Position numbers and translations under genes: made by a program
Notes under the pieces: model-generated
What the model was told of the DNA's origin: nothing
Database searches by the model: none
What the model saw: only the letters and a program-made list of their open reading frames with translations
Part shown: piece by piece, positions 18,467 to 26,096 of the stretch
How positions within the stretch are numbered: position 1 is the first letter of the stretch
How the letters are laid out: each line of letters starts with the position of its first letter
Source of the DNA: Pedobacter cryoconitis
Lineage (GTDB): Bacteria > Bacteroidota > Bacteroidia > Sphingobacteriales > Sphingobacteriaceae
DNA length: 64,000 bases
NCBI GenBank assembly: GCA_019352875.1
Contig: JAAAFW010000015.1
Coordinates: 1,404,583 to 1,468,582 of the forward strand
Reading direction: 5' to 3'

Positions 18467-19597
18467 ATGTTTGAAATCCAAAACTCTCGAAAGACAATCG
18501 TCATATCAGCGGTTAACCTAAATATAGGTGGCACGCTGACTATTTTAAATGATTGCTTACGCTATCTTTCTGAGTTAGCTCTCGAAGGTAATTACAAGGT
18601 CATTGCATTGGTGTATAAGCAGGAGTTGGCTGATTATCCAAATATCGAATATATTGAGACCCAATGGCCTAAAAAGCGCTGGATAAATCGCTTATGGTAC
18701 GAATACGTTTCGATGGAGAAAATCTCCAGGGAAATCGGACCTGTTTATTTGTGGCTTTCGCTGCATGATACAACGCCAAATGTTATAGCCGAAAGAAGAG
18801 CTGTATACTGCCATAATCCATTTCCATTTTACAAATGGAAATGGCGTGAATGTTTTTTTGCTCCGAAAATTGTATTATTTGCATTGTTTTCAAGATTTAT
18901 TTATCAAAAAAACATACATCGCAATGATATGGTTATTGTGCAGCAACAATGGCTAAAGGATTCGTTTCAGAGCTTGTTTAATCTGGATAAGAACAGAATT
19001 GTAGTAGCCGTACCCGATGTGAAAGAGGTTGATTTTTCACATAATGGTGTTCAGATACCATCAAAAGACTACGAATTTGTATATGCTGCGTCTCCCAATA
19101 GCCACAAAAATTTTGAATGTATATGCCGTGCCGTTGAGCTTCTTGAAGAGAGAGATGGGCTGACGAATTTCAAGGTAAATATAACTATAAACGGAAAAGA
19201 GAATAAATATGCTAAATGGCTCATCAAAAACTGGGGGCACTGTTCAGCTTTGAATTTTGTTGGGTTTTTAGACAGGACTAAACTTTTTGGTTATTATACC
19301 ACTAGTAATTGCTTAATCTTTCCGTCAAAGGTAGAAACATGGGGTCTGCCAATCTCTGAATTTTCAATTCTGGACAAACCAATGTTACTGGCAGATCTGT
19401 CTTACGCTAAAGAGACAGCTGCAGGTAGTAAATATGTCGCATTTTTCGATCCGGACCGGCCTGACGTGTTAGCGCGCCAGATGAAACAATTGATTGAAGG
19501 CGATCTGTCGTTTTTAAAAGTAGTGCCGGGCGTTCCAATTGGAGGGCCAGTTGCACATTCCTGGGAGAAATTGTTCCGTATTCTTTTAAAACCATAA
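18467..19597 (+). CDS. Glycosyltransferase family 4-like
   Basis: 376 aa GT-B protein. The N-terminal VNLNIGGTLTILNDCLRYLS is the acceptor-side glycine motif. The C-terminal IFPSKVETWGLPISEFSIL and the following DLSYAKETA match the donor-binding block of GT4 enzymes that use deoxy-hexoses or mannose. It starts 6 bases after the previous GT4 gene. Cytoplasmic repeat-unit assembly is inferred from context. Confidence 0.85.
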   Translation: MFEIQNSRKTIVISAVNLNIGGTLTILNDCLRYLSELALEGNYKVIALVYKQELADYPNIEYIETQWPKKRWINRLWYEYVSMEKISREIGPVYLWLSLHDTTPNVIAERRAVYCHNPFPFYKWKWRECFFAPKIVLFALFSRFIYQKNIHRNDMVIVQQQWLKDSFQSLFNLDKNRIVVAVPDVKEVDFSHNGVQIPSKDYEFVYAASPNSHKNFECICRAVELLEERDGLTNFKVNITINGKENKYAKWLIKNWGHCSALNFVGFLDRTKLFGYYTTSNCLIFPSKVETWGLPISEFSILDKPMLLADLSYAKETAAGSKYVAFFDPDRPDVLARQMKQLIEGDLSFLKVVPGVPIGGPVAHSWEKLFRILLKP

Positions 19598-19621
19598 TCA
19601 CTAGCTGAAATAAAATAGAAC

Positions 19622-20743
19622 ATGAAAATACTTCAAGTCGGTAAATTTTACCCTATACGCGGGGGAGTAGAAAAGGTTATGTACGATCTAATGCTAGGTC
19701 TCGCTGTCCGGAATATCCACTGTGATATGCTTTGCGCAACTACTGAAGATCATCCGGGTGGCATTTTGCCGGTCAGCCCATATGCTAATGTGATAGCCAT
19801 ACCGACGCAGATTAAATTCGCGGCTACGATGATCGCTCCAAAAATGATCGTGAAACTTCGTCAAATAGCCGGAGATTACGATATCATCCATATTCATCAC
19901 CCTGATCCTATGGCAACCCTGGCTCTTTTTCTATCAGGTTATAAAGGCAAGGTGGTTTTACACTGGCATAGCGATATTCTTAAACAAAAAATGTTGTTGA
20001 AATTGTATAAGCCGTTGCAGGATTGGGTGATTAAAAGAGCAGATCTGATAGTTGGAACTACTCCGGTATATGTAAATGACTCTCCTTTTCTAAGTAAAAT
20101 GCAGCACAAAGTAGATTATATCCCTATTGGTGTCGAGCCGGTAATTCCAGAAGTTGCGCAAGTCGAAATAATTCGTCAAAAGTATGGAGAAAAGAAATTG
20201 ATTTTCTCACTGGGAAGATTGGTGGAATATAAGGGCTATGAATATCTGATTCGTGCCGCGAAGCACCTCAATGAAAATTATCAGATCATTATAGGAGGGA
20301 AAGGCCCGCTTCATGACGAATTACAGCAGTTAATACTGGATCTAAATGTAAAGGATCGTGTCGAGCTAATTGGATTTATATCTGACGATGATCTTCCTTC
20401 TTATTATGGTGCCTGTGATATTTTCTGCCTGAGCTCGATTTTGAAAACCGAAGCTTTTGCAATTGTACAGATCGAAGCAATGTCTTGCTCAAAGCCCATT
20501 GTATCCACACATATTCCTGGATCTGGTGTAAGTTGGGTAAATGCAGACGGACAATCCGGACAGGTTGTAGAGCTCGAAAATCCAAAAGCACTCGCTGATT
20601 CAATTAACAATATTTTGCAAGAAAAAGAAAAATACGACCAGCTCTCCGCTGGAAGTTTACAACGTTATCAGACATTTTTTACGCGCGAAAAAATGGTTGA
20701 TAAATGTCTGAACTTATATCATAAAGTGTGCTCAAATCTCTGA
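19622..20743 (+). CDS. Glycosyltransferase family 4
   Basis: 373 aa. The N-terminus has FYPIRGGVEKVMYDL, the middle has HIHHPDPMATLALF, and the donor site reads KTEAFAIVQIEAMSCSKPIV, all standard for GT4 mannosyl- or glucosyl-type transferases. FSLGRLVEYKGYEYLI marks the start of the C-terminal Rossmann fold. It is the last glycosyltransferase before the PqqD/HprK-like cassette. Confidence 0.9.
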   Translation: MKILQVGKFYPIRGGVEKVMYDLMLGLAVRNIHCDMLCATTEDHPGGILPVSPYANVIAIPTQIKFAATMIAPKMIVKLRQIAGDYDIIHIHHPDPMATLALFLSGYKGKVVLHWHSDILKQKMLLKLYKPLQDWVIKRADLIVGTTPVYVNDSPFLSKMQHKVDYIPIGVEPVIPEVAQVEIIRQKYGEKKLIFSLGRLVEYKGYEYLIRAAKHLNENYQIIIGGKGPLHDELQQLILDLNVKDRVELIGFISDDDLPSYYGACDIFCLSSILKTEAFAIVQIEAMSCSKPIVSTHIPGSGVSWVNADGQSGQVVELENPKALADSINNILQEKEKYDQLSAGSLQRYQTFFTREKMVDKCLNLYHKVCSNL

Positions 20744-20762
20744 GAAGTACCGGACCGTATAA

Positions 20763-20846
20763 ATGCACAAAATGAACAGAGGTATATTTCCTTCTATTTC
20801 ATATTTTGAACAGAATTTAACGGCGGAAGATATTATTGCTAAATAA
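20763..20846 (+). CDS. 27-aa mini-ORF overlapping the peptidase start
   Basis: A frame with ATG at 20763 (second in-frame ATG at 20772) and TAA at 20844-20846 encodes 24-27 residues, with NRGIFPSISYFEQNL in the middle and the end AEDIIAK. Its stop lies 11 bases past the TTG at which the next gene must begin, since that frame has no ATG upstream of the active site. This arrangement would allow translational coupling. Position at the head of a PqqD, peptidase and exporter cassette makes it a candidate substrate or leader peptide. No family is recognised, it has no lasso-type ring-forming Asp/Glu at positions 7-9 after a Gly, and it may be a chance frame. Confidence 0.35.
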   Translation: MHKMNRGIFPSISYFEQNLTAEDIIAK

Positions 20847-21273
20847 AGATAGAATTACGATACCCAACAAACTTCTTTTTGAACAGGTACTGAGTTACAT
20901 AAAGCAAGGCAAATATGTAACCATCCGGGTCAAAGGGACCAGTATGCTACCTTTCCTAAAGGAAGGCAACAGGGTATCGCTGAAGTCTTTCCATGCAGGT
21001 GAGTTAACCAAAGGTATAATTGTATTGGCAAACGTACACGGACAGATGATACTTCATCGTGTAGTAAGGTATAATAATACAACAATTTATCTCGCGGGTG
21101 ACGGTAATGTTTCGGAGCATGAAGTCGTGAGCTACGGTGATGTGGTGGCAACTGCCTTCAGCGTTTATCGCGGTGAGACCGAAGTTAAATTAAATCAGAG
21201 ATGGTTGCGTTATCTGGGGCAAGTCTGGTACTGGATCAGGCCTGTCCGAAGAGTAGCGAGGAAATTGTTCTGA
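20836..21273 (+). CDS. S24/S26-family signal-peptidase-like protease (SipW-type dyad)
   Basis: 145 aa from a TTG codon; the frame is closed by a stop at 20818-20820 and contains no ATG before the active site, so a non-ATG start is required. The serine motif is VKGTSMLPF with Ser36. Further on, ILHRVV places a His at 74, the arrangement of SipW/ER-type signal peptidases, which use Ser-His instead of Ser-Lys. A GD box (LAGDGN) follows. No clear membrane helix is visible, unlike true signal peptidases, so it may be a cytoplasmic or peripheral processing protease. The PqqD-like gene follows after 25 bases. Confidence 0.75.
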   Translation: MLNKDRITIPNKLLFEQVLSYIKQGKYVTIRVKGTSMLPFLKEGNRVSLKSFHAGELTKGIIVLANVHGQMILHRVVRYNNTTIYLAGDGNVSEHEVVSYGDVVATAFSVYRGETEVKLNQRWLRYLGQVWYWIRPVRRVARKLF

Positions 21274-21298
21274 AAATGGTGTTGTAATTAACGGCTTT

Positions 21299-21583
21299 AT
21301 GAAAATAAGAGAAGATTTAGTGTTGAGGCATGTTGGAGATGATCATATTATTGTCGACCCGGGGCAGGATATGGTTGATATGTCGAAGGTTTTTACGCTG
21401 AACGATTCTGCAGCCTGGTTATGGGAACAGTTGGCAGGGCAGGAATTCACCAGGGAGACTATGGTGAATTTGCTAATCGAACGCCATGATTTGCCATATA
21501 AACAAGCCGAAGAAGATATTAACAAGCTGGTTGAGGTTTTAGAAGAAAATGGATTGCTGGACAAATTAGCTAATGCCGGATAA
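21299..21583 (+). CDS. PqqD-family peptide-binding (RRE) protein
   Basis: 94 aa. Layout and motifs match the PqqD winged-helix family: an N-terminal beta hairpin (DDHIIVDPGQDMVDMSKV), FTLNDSAAWLWEQLAG, and a C-terminal helix pair ending LVEVLEENGLLDK. PqqD proteins bind leader peptides of ribosomal peptides as RiPP recognition elements and pass them to modifying enzymes. Free-standing PqqD proteins beside HprK-like kinases form an HPr-rel-A type set in sequence databases. It overlaps the nucleotidyltransferase gene by 11 bases. Confidence 0.85.
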   Translation: MKIREDLVLRHVGDDHIIVDPGQDMVDMSKVFTLNDSAAWLWEQLAGQEFTRETMVNLLIERHDLPYKQAEEDINKLVEVLEENGLLDKLANAG

Positions 21584-22670
21584 CAAAATTCACACGGTAT
21601 TACTGTCTCTGTTGCGCTCAGGTCTTTGGGGTGAGAATGAAAATAATAAGATACTCCCTTTATCTGATGAGCAATGGATTCAGCTGTATAATTGTGCCAG
21701 ACAACATACTATAGAGGGGATTGTATTTGACGGCCTTCAACGGTTACCTTTCGACATGTTGCCTCCACGTGAGCTGATGCTGAAGTGGACCGTGAAAATC
21801 GATCAGATTGAACGGCGTAATATGCAGATGAATATCTGTATAAAAGAGGAACTGGAGTTTTTTAATGATCAGGGTATTTATCCGGTATTACTTAAGGGAC
21901 AGGGTGTTGCTTCCTGCTATGATGTTCCGGGACATAGGGTTTGCGGAGATGTAGATTGGTATTTTGAACAGAAAAAGGAATACCATAAAGCAAATAGAAT
22001 GCTTAAGCAAAAGGGGATTAGTATCTCAGGCACAGCTGGATTCAGTACAGAATATGTATGGCGTGGGATTCTTACAGAACATCATACACGAATGTTTGAT
22101 ATTCATAATCCTTTTTGTTTCACATATCTCGATCGTTTGCAGCAACAATTTTATAACGAAAGACTGAAAAGGGAGTTTCAGGGACACGCTTTGCTTTTGC
22201 CCGCACCTATACTGATGATCTTGCAGGTAAATGTTCATATTCTGAAGCATCTGTTATCTTTTGGTGTTGGGCTAAGGCAATTATGCGATTCAGCGAGAGT
22301 ATATCATACTTTTCGAACGAAGGTAAATGGGCAGGAGCTTAAGCAGATTTACCAAACATTGGGAATTCTCAAATGGATACATCTGCTGCATACTGTGCTG
22401 GTCAAATTCGTAGGGTTGCCGTTGACGTCTTTACCTTTTGAACTTCCTGACGCGAGCGACGCGGACTGGATGATGGACGAAATTTTGATGTCAGGGAACT
22501 TTGGCTTTTTTCATCCCCGGTTTGAAGGAAAAATGGAAAATGCTGGTTTCGTGAGAAATCATGTGACCAGAAGGGTATGGTCAAATATGAGAAGATACTT
22601 TAAGTTTGCGCCAATGGAGGCTGTTAGCTTTCCGCTGGTGCAATTTTACTCAAAATTAGCAGTAAAATAA
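21573..22670 (+). CDS. NTP_transf_5 nucleotidyltransferase family protein
   Basis: 365 aa. The DNA-polymerase-beta-like core is visible as PVLLKGQGVASCYDVPGHR followed by CGDVDWYF (catalytic GD-x-D at about 125-128). The rest is helical (HILKHLLSFGVGLRQLCD). Members of this uncharacterised family occur in lasso peptide and EPS clusters, where they may add a nucleotide or phosphate group to a peptide or sugar. Its start overlaps the pqqD-like gene by 11 bases and the ABC exporter begins 3 bases after its stop, so it belongs to this cassette. Confidence 0.75.
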   Translation: MPDNKIHTVLLSLLRSGLWGENENNKILPLSDEQWIQLYNCARQHTIEGIVFDGLQRLPFDMLPPRELMLKWTVKIDQIERRNMQMNICIKEELEFFNDQGIYPVLLKGQGVASCYDVPGHRVCGDVDWYFEQKKEYHKANRMLKQKGISISGTAGFSTEYVWRGILTEHHTRMFDIHNPFCFTYLDRLQQQFYNERLKREFQGHALLLPAPILMILQVNVHILKHLLSFGVGLRQLCDSARVYHTFRTKVNGQELKQIYQTLGILKWIHLLHTVLVKFVGLPLTSLPFELPDASDADWMMDEILMSGNFGFFHPRFEGKMENAGFVRNHVTRRVWSNMRRYFKFAPMEAVSFPLVQFYSKLAVK

Positions 22671-22673
22671 CCA

Positions 22674-24299
22674 ATGAATACCGCCGCTCTACATCAAATC
22701 AATTGGGTGTGGTCTATAACGAAAGGACATAGACCGGCCTTACTGATTTATTTTTTGCTTGAACTCTTCGCAATAGCACTTTCATTGCTATTTGTGCTTT
22801 GGTCTAAAAGGGCAGTGGATATGGCAATGCAGCCGTCTGCTGCTGACATGAAAATGGTGCTGATACTTGTTGTGACCAGTTTATTGTTTGCTTTGGCCAT
22901 CCGTGGCTTTTCAACCTGGTTAAATGAACGTACCAGTTTGAAGATGGGGCTGGATTTGCAGCAAAAAATGATCGAAGTACAGATGATGTCTGTATGGAAG
23001 GTTGTAAAAGACTGGCACTCGGGTGATATACAGTCACGTATTCATTCAGATTGTAATGAAGTGGTTAGTATGGTGGCGTATTCGGGTATTTCGTTTCTGC
23101 TGACGCTGATCAGATTGCTAGCTTCTTTTGGATTTCTTTGGAGTATGGATCCGATGCTTGCCTTCATAATTTTGGCTATTACACCACTCTTTTTATTTTC
23201 TAAGGTATACTTCAGGAGAATGAGGCGCCTAAGTAAGGAAGTTAAACAGAAAGAAAGCGATTTCTGGAGAATTTTACAGGAGAATTTAAGGTTCCGCATA
23301 GTAATCCGTGCAATGGATTTACTTTCGGGTAGGAGAGAAAAGCTGGAGAATAGCCAGGATTTAATTTACAAATTAAAATCAGAACAGTTGAATTTTTCCA
23401 GCCTTACACAGTTGGCTATGAAATTCACAATCAATATTGGATACTTGCTGACATTTATCTGGGGAGTTTATCGCTTACATGCCGGAGAGATTTCATTTGG
23501 TACGATGACGGCTTTTTTACAGCTAGTTGGAAGAATTCAGACACCTGTTTTAACACTGAGTGGTTTTTTTTCGCTTTTTATCAGGTTTAGAACTTCCCTC
23601 GAAAGAATAATGGAGTTAATGTCAGGAGAAAAAGAACCGGTTGTTGCCCCGCAAAAAATAAAGGGACTCACTACCCTTTATATTGATAACCTGACTTTCA
23701 AATATGAGGACCAAAAGGTTATTGATGGCTTGAATATGAAAGTTAAGATTGGTGAACCAACTGCAATTATTGGTTCGAGCGGGAAAGGTAAGACGACTTT
23801 AATGCGCTTATTACTGGCTTTGCTACAGCCAGATAATGGCTGGATATGGTTAGCAGATTGTCGTCAGAAATACGTATTGAATGCCGGTCATCGTGTGAAC
23901 TTTGCCTACGTTCCGCAGGGAAATACATTGTTTAGCGGCTCTATTCGGGAAAATTTGTTAATCGCGACGCCTGAAGCAAGCCAGGAGAAACTAAACTATG
24001 CTTTATGGCTTTCGTGCGCTGAATTCGTGTATCATTTACCACACGGTATAGATACTATAGTTGGGGAGTCAGGACATGGTTTATCGGAAGGACAGGCTCA
24101 GCGTATTGCTATCGCACGGGCAATGATGCGCGACTGTGATATTTGGCTCTTTGATGAGATTACATCTGCGTTGGATAAAGAAACAGCCAGCCGTTTAACC
24201 GAAAGATTAATAAAAGCCGGAGAAAATAAGCTCTGCATATTCGTTACGCACGATTTTAATCTGGCGGAAAATTGTAACCAAACCATATATATTAATTGA
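22674..24299 (+). CDS. ABC exporter, fused membrane and ATPase domains
   Basis: 541 aa. Residues about 1-310 hold six membrane helices and about 330-541 an ATPase domain: Walker A IGSSGKGKTT near 363-372, signature LSEGQAQR near 470, Walker B IWLFDE near 490. The signature has Glu in place of the second Gly of LSGGQ. There is no C39 peptidase domain at the N-terminus, so any leader cleavage must be done elsewhere, plausibly by the nearby Ser/His protease. The protein probably works as a homodimer exporting a peptide, lipid or glycolipid. It overlaps the HprK-like frame at its end. Confidence 0.85.
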   Translation: MNTAALHQINWVWSITKGHRPALLIYFLLELFAIALSLLFVLWSKRAVDMAMQPSAADMKMVLILVVTSLLFALAIRGFSTWLNERTSLKMGLDLQQKMIEVQMMSVWKVVKDWHSGDIQSRIHSDCNEVVSMVAYSGISFLLTLIRLLASFGFLWSMDPMLAFIILAITPLFLFSKVYFRRMRRLSKEVKQKESDFWRILQENLRFRIVIRAMDLLSGRREKLENSQDLIYKLKSEQLNFSSLTQLAMKFTINIGYLLTFIWGVYRLHAGEISFGTMTAFLQLVGRIQTPVLTLSGFFSLFIRFRTSLERIMELMSGEKEPVVAPQKIKGLTTLYIDNLTFKYEDQKVIDGLNMKVKIGEPTAIIGSSGKGKTTLMRLLLALLQPDNGWIWLADCRQKYVLNAGHRVNFAYVPQGNTLFSGSIRENLLIATPEASQEKLNYALWLSCAEFVYHLPHGIDTIVGESGHGLSEGQAQRIAIARAMMRDCDIWLFDEITSALDKETASRLTERLIKAGENKLCIFVTHDFNLAENCNQTIYIN

Positions 24300-24310
24300 T
24301 TAACGGGAAA

Positions 24311-25282
24311 ATGGTAAATCATATTCAACAAGACACGATCCCGCAGAAAGCAACTTATAAAGTTGCCGGGCTTTATCTGGAACTCGTTTTTCCGGCGATA
24401 CTTAAACGCGCAGAAATATTGCCTTCTTTCGAGCCTTTTTTTATAGAATACGACGTAACCGAAAAGAGTATATGTTCAATAGAATTAACTTTTCAAGCGC
24501 CATTAACACAAAATGATGGTGGGAAACTTCTGAGTGATTTATCGGTTGTGTGGGGTGAAAATTTCCGTTTTTATGAAGGCGAGGACTACTATACAACGAC
24601 TATATGGAATGAATTTGACGACGGGTTGTGGAAAATGAAAAGTAGTAAAGATTTCAGTCATTCAGTCATATATCTGGTAAACAATGGGTTCTCTATAAAT
24701 AATGCTCTGAGCTGGCTGGTTATGGTTGCTTTCGGACAGGCTTGCCTATTACATCATACTATTTTGATACATGCTTCTGTAATTGCCAAAAGTGGAGAAG
24801 GTTATGCTTTTTTGGGTAAGAGCGGAACAGGGAAAAGTACGCACAGCAGACTATGGCTGGATCATATTCAAGGGGCGCAATTGCTTAACGACGATAACCC
24901 GGCAGTACGGCTTGAAAATGATGGGCAGGTTTATATCTACGGTACACCGTGGAGCGGCAAGACTAGCTGCTACAAAAACATCAAAGTTCGTTTACAAGCA
25001 TTTGTAAGGTTAAAGCAGTCCTCTTATAATCACCTGGCAGAGCAAAGGGGAACGGCAGCTTTTGTCTGTTTGCTGCCAAGTTGTACAGCTATACGCTGGA
25101 ACAACCGCCTTTTCACGGCGATGAGTAATACTGTCGAAGCAATTTTGCATAGAGTTATTATTACTGAACTAGGTTGCCTGCCCAACCGGGATGCAGCCCT
25201 GCTCTGCTACCATGAAATTTTAAAAATTGATAAACAAACTGTACAAAATTCCGGCTACCAGGAGGTTACGGGAGCTAACTAA
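24311..25282 (+). CDS. HprK-like kinase (HPr kinase/PEPCK-type P-loop protein)
   Basis: 323 aa from the ATG at 24311; a TTG at 24296 inside the ABC gene end is an alternative. The P-loop FLGKSGTGKSTHSRLWL lies near residues 166-182, followed by NDDNPAVR and GTPWSGKTSCY, as in HprK-related proteins of lasso and EPS clusters rather than true HPr kinase. The N-terminal 140 residues are divergent. In lasso clusters a related kinase phosphorylates the precursor C-terminus; the substrate here is unknown. It closes the cassette, and the Wza gene follows after 14 bases. Confidence 0.75.
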   Translation: MVNHIQQDTIPQKATYKVAGLYLELVFPAILKRAEILPSFEPFFIEYDVTEKSICSIELTFQAPLTQNDGGKLLSDLSVVWGENFRFYEGEDYYTTTIWNEFDDGLWKMKSSKDFSHSVIYLVNNGFSINNALSWLVMVAFGQACLLHHTILIHASVIAKSGEGYAFLGKSGTGKSTHSRLWLDHIQGAQLLNDDNPAVRLENDGQVYIYGTPWSGKTSCYKNIKVRLQAFVRLKQSSYNHLAEQRGTAAFVCLLPSCTAIRWNNRLFTAMSNTVEAILHRVIITELGCLPNRDAALLCYHEILKIDKQTVQNSGYQEVTGAN

Positions 25283-25296
25283 TTAATTATACCTAT

Positions 25297-26091
25297 ATGA
25301 AAAAATGTCTACTTATTTCCTTTGTCGGCTGTGTATTGCTCTTAAACTCGTGTGTTGTGAGTAAAAAAGTGGTCTATGTCCGCGATATGGAGCCGGATAC
25401 GACTTATCGTGCCATGTCTGCCCCTCCATTACGTGTTCAGACGAGTGATCGTCTGAGTATTATCGTTAGTGCTAAAACTCCTGAACTGGCTATTCCTTTC
25501 AATCAGGGTGTTGGTGCATACCAGGTAAATGATCAGGGTGATATATCTGCCGGATCATCTTCAGCAACGGAAATTCAAGGTTACCTGGTCGATGATAGCG
25601 GTGAAATCGAATTTCCCATACTAGGTGCATTTAAAGTCGAGGGTATGACACTGGACGAGGTCAAAAATTTGATTAAGAGCCAATTGGTTAAGGAAAAATT
25701 GATTAACAATCCTGTTGTCAAGGTCGAATTATTAAACCTTAAAATCAACATGATGGGTGAAATCAATAAGATAGGCGTGCTAACTGTACCTGACGCCAGA
25801 ATTACGCTTCTTGAAGCGATATCACGAGCAGGTGGGTTGACGGTAAATGCATCTCCGGGTAAAATAACGGTAATTCGTGAGGAAAATGGTGTACGCAAAA
25901 TGGTGGTCAATGACATCCGTTCAAGGGATATTTTTAATTCCTCCACTTATTATCTGCAACAAAATGATATCGTATATATCGAACCGCTGGATGCGCAGCC
26001 AACTCCCAAAGTACAGACTAATTGGCGATATATCACCACAGGTCTCGGCTTAGTCGCAACTGTATTTACTATCATCAATGTTTTTAAATAA
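25297..26091 (+). CDS. Polysaccharide export outer-membrane lipoprotein (Wza-like)
   Basis: 264 aa. Lipoprotein signal with Cys19 (LLLNSC). The Poly_export domain follows: RVQTSDRLSIIVSAKTPEL, then GEIEFPILGAFKVEGMTLDE, and an SLBB-like stretch IGVLTVPDARITLLEAISRA. A C-terminal hydrophobic helix (YITTGLGLVATVFTIINVF) is the membrane anchor typical of Bacteroidota Wza proteins. It forms the outer-membrane channel for the polymer together with the Wzc protein encoded 5 bases downstream. Confidence 0.9.
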   Translation: MKKCLLISFVGCVLLLNSCVVSKKVVYVRDMEPDTTYRAMSAPPLRVQTSDRLSIIVSAKTPELAIPFNQGVGAYQVNDQGDISAGSSSATEIQGYLVDDSGEIEFPILGAFKVEGMTLDEVKNLIKSQLVKEKLINNPVVKVELLNLKINMMGEINKIGVLTVPDARITLLEAISRAGGLTVNASPGKITVIREENGVRKMVVNDIRSRDIFNSSTYYLQQNDIVYIEPLDAQPTPKVQTNWRYITTGLGLVATVFTIINVFK

Positions 26092-26096
26092 GCGGT

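Noticed and set aside
20763-25282. Canonical lasso-peptide gene cluster
   Set aside because: No asparagine-synthetase-like cyclase, no transglutaminase-like protease and no precursor with a Gly/Cys plus Asp/Glu ring pattern was found; only kinase, nucleotidyltransferase, PqqD-like and ABC parts are shared.
25581-25946. 121-codon minus-strand frame inside the Wza gene
   Set aside because: It is antisense to a clear Wza-like gene and its protein has no recognisable pattern.
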